Source: SABY01 sp964523795
Lineage (GTDB): Bacteria; Bacteroidota; Bacteroidia; Bacteroidales; 4484-276
Direction: 5' to 3'
Assembly: GCA_964523795.1 (NCBI GenBank)
Contig: CAZGAO010000033.1
Coordinates: 1 to 53,455, forward strand
DNA length: 53,455 nucleotides
This document shows, piece by piece, positions 50,957 to 53,455 of this stretch. The position numbers were made by a program, and so were the translations under genes. A model generated the notes under the pieces. The model had not been told where the DNA came from. It saw only the letters and a list, made by a program, of their open reading frames with translations, and did no database searches. Positions within the stretch are counted from its first letter, which is position 1; each line of letters begins with the position of its first letter.

Positions 50957-52066
50957 TTACGTTACCTTGCGATATCTCCACACAGCAAAGCTGAGTGCTG
51001 CGACGGCGTAAATTACCAGCGCGATAAATAGATCGTAAATGTCGCGAAAGCCGGAGCCTTTGAGCATAATCATGCGTATGATTTTTATAAAATAGGCAAT
51101 AGGATTGATGATGTTGATGGTCTGCGCCCACTCGGGCATACTCTCCGCCGCAGTAAACAAGCCGCTCATCAAAATAAAAATCACCATAAAAAACCAACTC
51201 ACAAACATCGACTGCTGCATGGTGTCGGACACGGTGGAAATTATAAGTCCCAAAGCCAAAACCACGAGCATATAAACGGCAGCCACGCCAAAAATCAGCG
51301 ACAGGCTGCCCAGCACAGGAATAGCAAAAAATAATCTGGCAATAGCCAAACCAAAGGCCAGCTCTATCATCGCGATTATCCAAAAGGGTAGCAGCTTGCC
51401 GGCGATAAACTGATAGCGCGTGATGGGCGTTACGTTGATTTGCTCGATGGTGCCTATCTCTTTTTCTTTTACAATGTTCATCCCGGCCAAAAAAAGCCCG
51501 ATCATGGTTACCAGCAAAACCAGAATACCCGGAACCATGTAGGTTTTGTAATCCAGTTCGGGATTGAACCAATAGGAATACTCGATGGCAATAGGCATAT
51601 TGGCCTGTTTGCCGATAATTTTGGTGATCAGGTTTTTGTTGTAATCCTGGATGATGGCAGTAGTGTAGGCATTTGCCAGGCCGGCGGTAGCACTGTTGAT
51701 GGCATTGACGGTGAGGCCGATGGAGGCCGATTTTTCACGGGTTAACTCGCGCTCCAGGTGCGCCGGGATCTGGATTATTAAATCCACCTTGCCCTCATCC
51801 ATCGCCTTTTCGCCCGATTCAAAATCGGGAGAGTAAGCTTTGATTGTGAAAAATGGAGATCCCTCAAATTTTCCGATCAGCTCGCGCGAGGCACTCGATT
51901 GATCCAAATCCACAATCCAGGTATTGATATTTTTAAGATCGTAAGTGGCGGCATAAGCCAATATGAGCAACTGTATCACCGGCATCACAAAAATGATGGG
52001 CAGCATAATACGATTGCGAAATATCTGGGTAAATTCCTTTTGAAGAATGTAAATAATGGTTCTCAT
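50957..52066 (-). CDS. ABC-2 type transporter permease
   Basis: 369 residues: one N-terminal membrane helix (FRNRIMLPIIFVMPVIQLLILAY, split by a turn), a periplasmic domain of about 150 residues (WIVDLDQSSASRELIGKF) and five further C-terminal helices including YKTYMVPGILVLLVTMIGLFLAG and EKEIGTIEQINVTPI, the ABC-2 membrane signature. Similar to YbhR/YhhJ-type permeases of multidrug export. 12 nt after the preceding permease gene; the two would form a heterodimer. The ATPase is not in the window. Confidence 0.9.
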   Translation of the reverse strand: MRTIIYILQKEFTQIFRNRIMLPIIFVMPVIQLLILAYAATYDLKNINTWIVDLDQSSASRELIGKFEGSPFFTIKAYSPDFESGEKAMDEGKVDLIIQIPAHLERELTREKSASIGLTVNAINSATAGLANAYTTAIIQDYNKNLITKIIGKQANMPIAIEYSYWFNPELDYKTYMVPGILVLLVTMIGLFLAGMNIVKEKEIGTIEQINVTPITRYQFIAGKLLPFWIIAMIELAFGLAIARLFFAIPVLGSLSLIFGVAAVYMLVVLALGLIISTVSDTMQQSMFVSWFFMVIFILMSGLFTAAESMPEWAQTINIINPIAYFIKIIRMIMLKGSGFRDIYDLFIALVIYAVAALSFAVWRYRKVT

Positions 52067-52078
52067 CTGCCTGATTTT

Positions 52079-53185
52079 TTATTCTAATCTTACCTTAAAC
52101 TTTTTTACACTTATCCCAATAAAAACTACAATCATAGCCAGCAAAATCAAAGTCTCAAACCAGAGGTTCTCTAATCCGACAGGTTTTAGCATCACCCCAC
52201 GCATGATGATAATAAACCACTTTGCAGGAATGATATTCGCAATCCATTGCAAGATTACTGGCATATTTTCGATGGGAAAAATAAAACCGGAAAGCAGGAT
52301 GGTAGGTAGCAAAAGGCCAACCATCGAGATAAGCATGGCCACCTGCTGGGTATCCACCAGCGAAGAAATGAGTACGCCCAGCGAAAGTGAAAGCACGATG
52401 TAAATGATACTAAAAAACATGAGCAACACAAGGCTGCCACGGATGGGAACCCCAAAGACCACATTACCCAAAAACAAAATAAGCATGGCAATTACAAAGG
52501 CCAGGATGATGTAGGGAACTACCTTGCCCACCACAATTTGAATGGGGGGCAGAGGCGAAACGAGCAGCACTTCCATGGTTCCCATTTCTTTTTCGCGGGC
52601 GATGGAGATGGAGGTCATCATGGCCGAAATCAAAAGTAAGAGCACGGTGATAACCCCGGGCACAAACATGTAAACACTTTTCATTTCGGCATTGTAGAGC
52701 ATTTTTACCTCGGGACGGATTTGTACGGGCATTTTCATCGTGGCCAGCTCCTCATTTTGAAAATTGCTGACGATGCCCATAACATAGCTGGTGAGGATGC
52801 GGGCAGTGTTGGGATCCGATGCATCGGCGAGGATTTGCAGAGAGGCCGAGCCTTCGGTCTGGATTTTCCGGGCAAAACCAGGCTCGAATATCAGCACCTG
52901 CTTAATATTCCCTTTCCGGAATGCGCTTTCGATATCAGCCTCGCTGTCGAGATTTTGCGCCAGATTGAAATAGCCCGAGGATAAAATCTTGTGCGTAAGT
53001 TTTTGGCTCACCTCATCTTTGGCCTGATCCAAAATGGCGATGTCGGCATTGCGGATGTCGTTAGTCAGGGCATAACCGAAAAGCAAAAGCTGGGCTACCG
53101 GCATCCCAAAAAGGATAAGCAGCGTGCGGTAGTCGCGGAAGATGTGATAAAATTCTTTAATTATAAAGCCTTTAAATTGTTTCAT
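52079..53185 (-). CDS. ABC-2 type transporter permease
   Basis: 368 residues, paralogue of the next gene with the same topology: N-terminal FIIKEFYHIFRDYRTLLILFG, periplasmic domain (IAILDQAKDEVSQKLTHKIL), then EKEMGTMEVLLVSPLPP and five helices ending in a short basic tail. Usually such pairs follow genes for a membrane fusion protein and an ATPase (YbhFSR-like); here 270 nt of repeat-rich DNA lies upstream within the window, so those genes, if present, lie beyond. Confidence 0.9.
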   Translation of the reverse strand: MKQFKGFIIKEFYHIFRDYRTLLILFGMPVAQLLLFGYALTNDIRNADIAILDQAKDEVSQKLTHKILSSGYFNLAQNLDSEADIESAFRKGNIKQVLIFEPGFARKIQTEGSASLQILADASDPNTARILTSYVMGIVSNFQNEELATMKMPVQIRPEVKMLYNAEMKSVYMFVPGVITVLLLLISAMMTSISIAREKEMGTMEVLLVSPLPPIQIVVGKVVPYIILAFVIAMLILFLGNVVFGVPIRGSLVLLMFFSIIYIVLSLSLGVLISSLVDTQQVAMLISMVGLLLPTILLSGFIFPIENMPVILQWIANIIPAKWFIIIMRGVMLKPVGLENLWFETLILLAMIVVFIGISVKKFKVRLE

Positions 53186-53200
53186 CGGTGGTGGTTATCC

Positions 53201-53300
53201 GTTAATTGTCCCGAAAAATAGAAAATCTACGATTTTCGTAATTTTTCGAGGATGCTCGCCCGAAGGGCGGCATTATTCGTTATCCGTTATTTGTTAATCG
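53201..53300 (+). repeat. Two-hairpin dispersed repeat, copy 2
   Basis: Begins GTTAATTGTCCCGAAAAAT. Hairpin I: CGAAAAAT, GAAAATC-tac-GATTTTC, ATTTTTCG. Hairpin II: CGCCC-gaa-GGGCG. It is the counterpart of 14831-14930 in opposite orientation, with paired changes in both inner stems. It lies upstream of the permease operon. Confidence 0.85.
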
Positions 53301-53400
53301 CACCAAATCGAAGATGGCAGAGACGCGCGAATTGCGCGTCTGTACTATTATTCCGTTTGCTGTTCATTCATCCGTTCCACTCATTCATCCGTTTCAAAAA

Positions 53401-53455
53401 TTTCAGATGTTTCAGATGTTTCAGATGTTTCAGATGTTTCAGATGTTTCAGATGT
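53401..53455. repeat. 9-bp tandem repeat TTTCAGATG, at least six units
   Basis: Six perfect units and the first base of a seventh run off the window edge. A shorter CATTCATCCGTT direct repeat lies just before (about 53366-53392). No gene is seen in 53301-53400. Confidence 0.95.

Noticed and set aside
1..53455. CRISPR arrays, tRNA, rRNA or complete insertion sequences
   Set aside because: Repeats seen are dispersed hairpins or simple tandem repeats without spacers; no cloverleaf, rRNA segment or transposase gene was recognised by eye.

Overview
The window looks like a chromosomal piece from a member of the Bacteroidota (Bacteroidales-like, probably not a classic gut Bacteroides). Evidence: three proteins end in type IX secretion (T9SS) type A sorting domains; promoters fit the phylum-specific -7 box TAnnTTTG; a SusC/BtuB-type receptor sits in the B12 operon; and DUF2442, DUF4160, ORF6N, RhuM, four-helix-bundle and DUF1016 accessory genes are present, as is usual in this phylum. 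No tRNA, rRNA, CRISPR array, complete insertion sequence or integrase was seen.

Layout. 1-15600 is an accessory region, almost wholly on the minus strand. It carries a UDP-N-acetyl-L-fucosamine pathway (fnlA, a sugar cupin, fnlB, fnlC) broken up by toxin-antitoxin pairs (HicA/HicB twice, VapBC-like, UPF0175/PIN, DUF2442/DUF4160, YoeB-like), an ORF6N protein, a four-helix protein, a RhuM-phospholipase-D fusion and an AAA ATPase. At least three of its genes are broken by in-frame TAA codons, and six copies of a hairpin-bearing intergenic element lie between the cassettes. 16040-17392 is glutamate dehydrogenase with a clear terminator. 17459-24586 is a four-gene operon led by a cobalamin riboswitch: two T9SS-exported surface proteins, a BtuB-like TonB receptor and a BtuG-like surface lipoprotein. 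24916-31391 holds uvrA, a LOG-family gene and a patatin-type outer membrane protein.

31400-36650 is an AT-rich accessory island between core genes: HigBA, PIN plus small antitoxin, an orphan antitoxin-like gene, a small beta-barrel, a T9SS leucine-rich surface protein and truncated HRDC and DUF1016 genes. 36660-38002 is the pyrH-frr core pair. A DEAD-box helicase and a CPA1/RCK cation antiporter follow on the minus strand, then DUF4395, a penicillin-recognising serine hydrolase lipoprotein and an ATP/ADP-translocase-like protein fused to HEAT repeats on the plus strand. 46503-50678 is a two-gene minus-strand operon: an exported dikinase-like protein whose domain order is that of glucan, water dikinase, then a second serine hydrolase. 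50957-53185 is a pair of ABC-2 permeases.

The most interesting systems are the riboswitch-controlled B12 capture operon that uses T9SS-exported proteins, the apparently exported dikinase with a structured leader, and two families of dispersed intergenic hairpins whose stems change in a compensatory way between copies.
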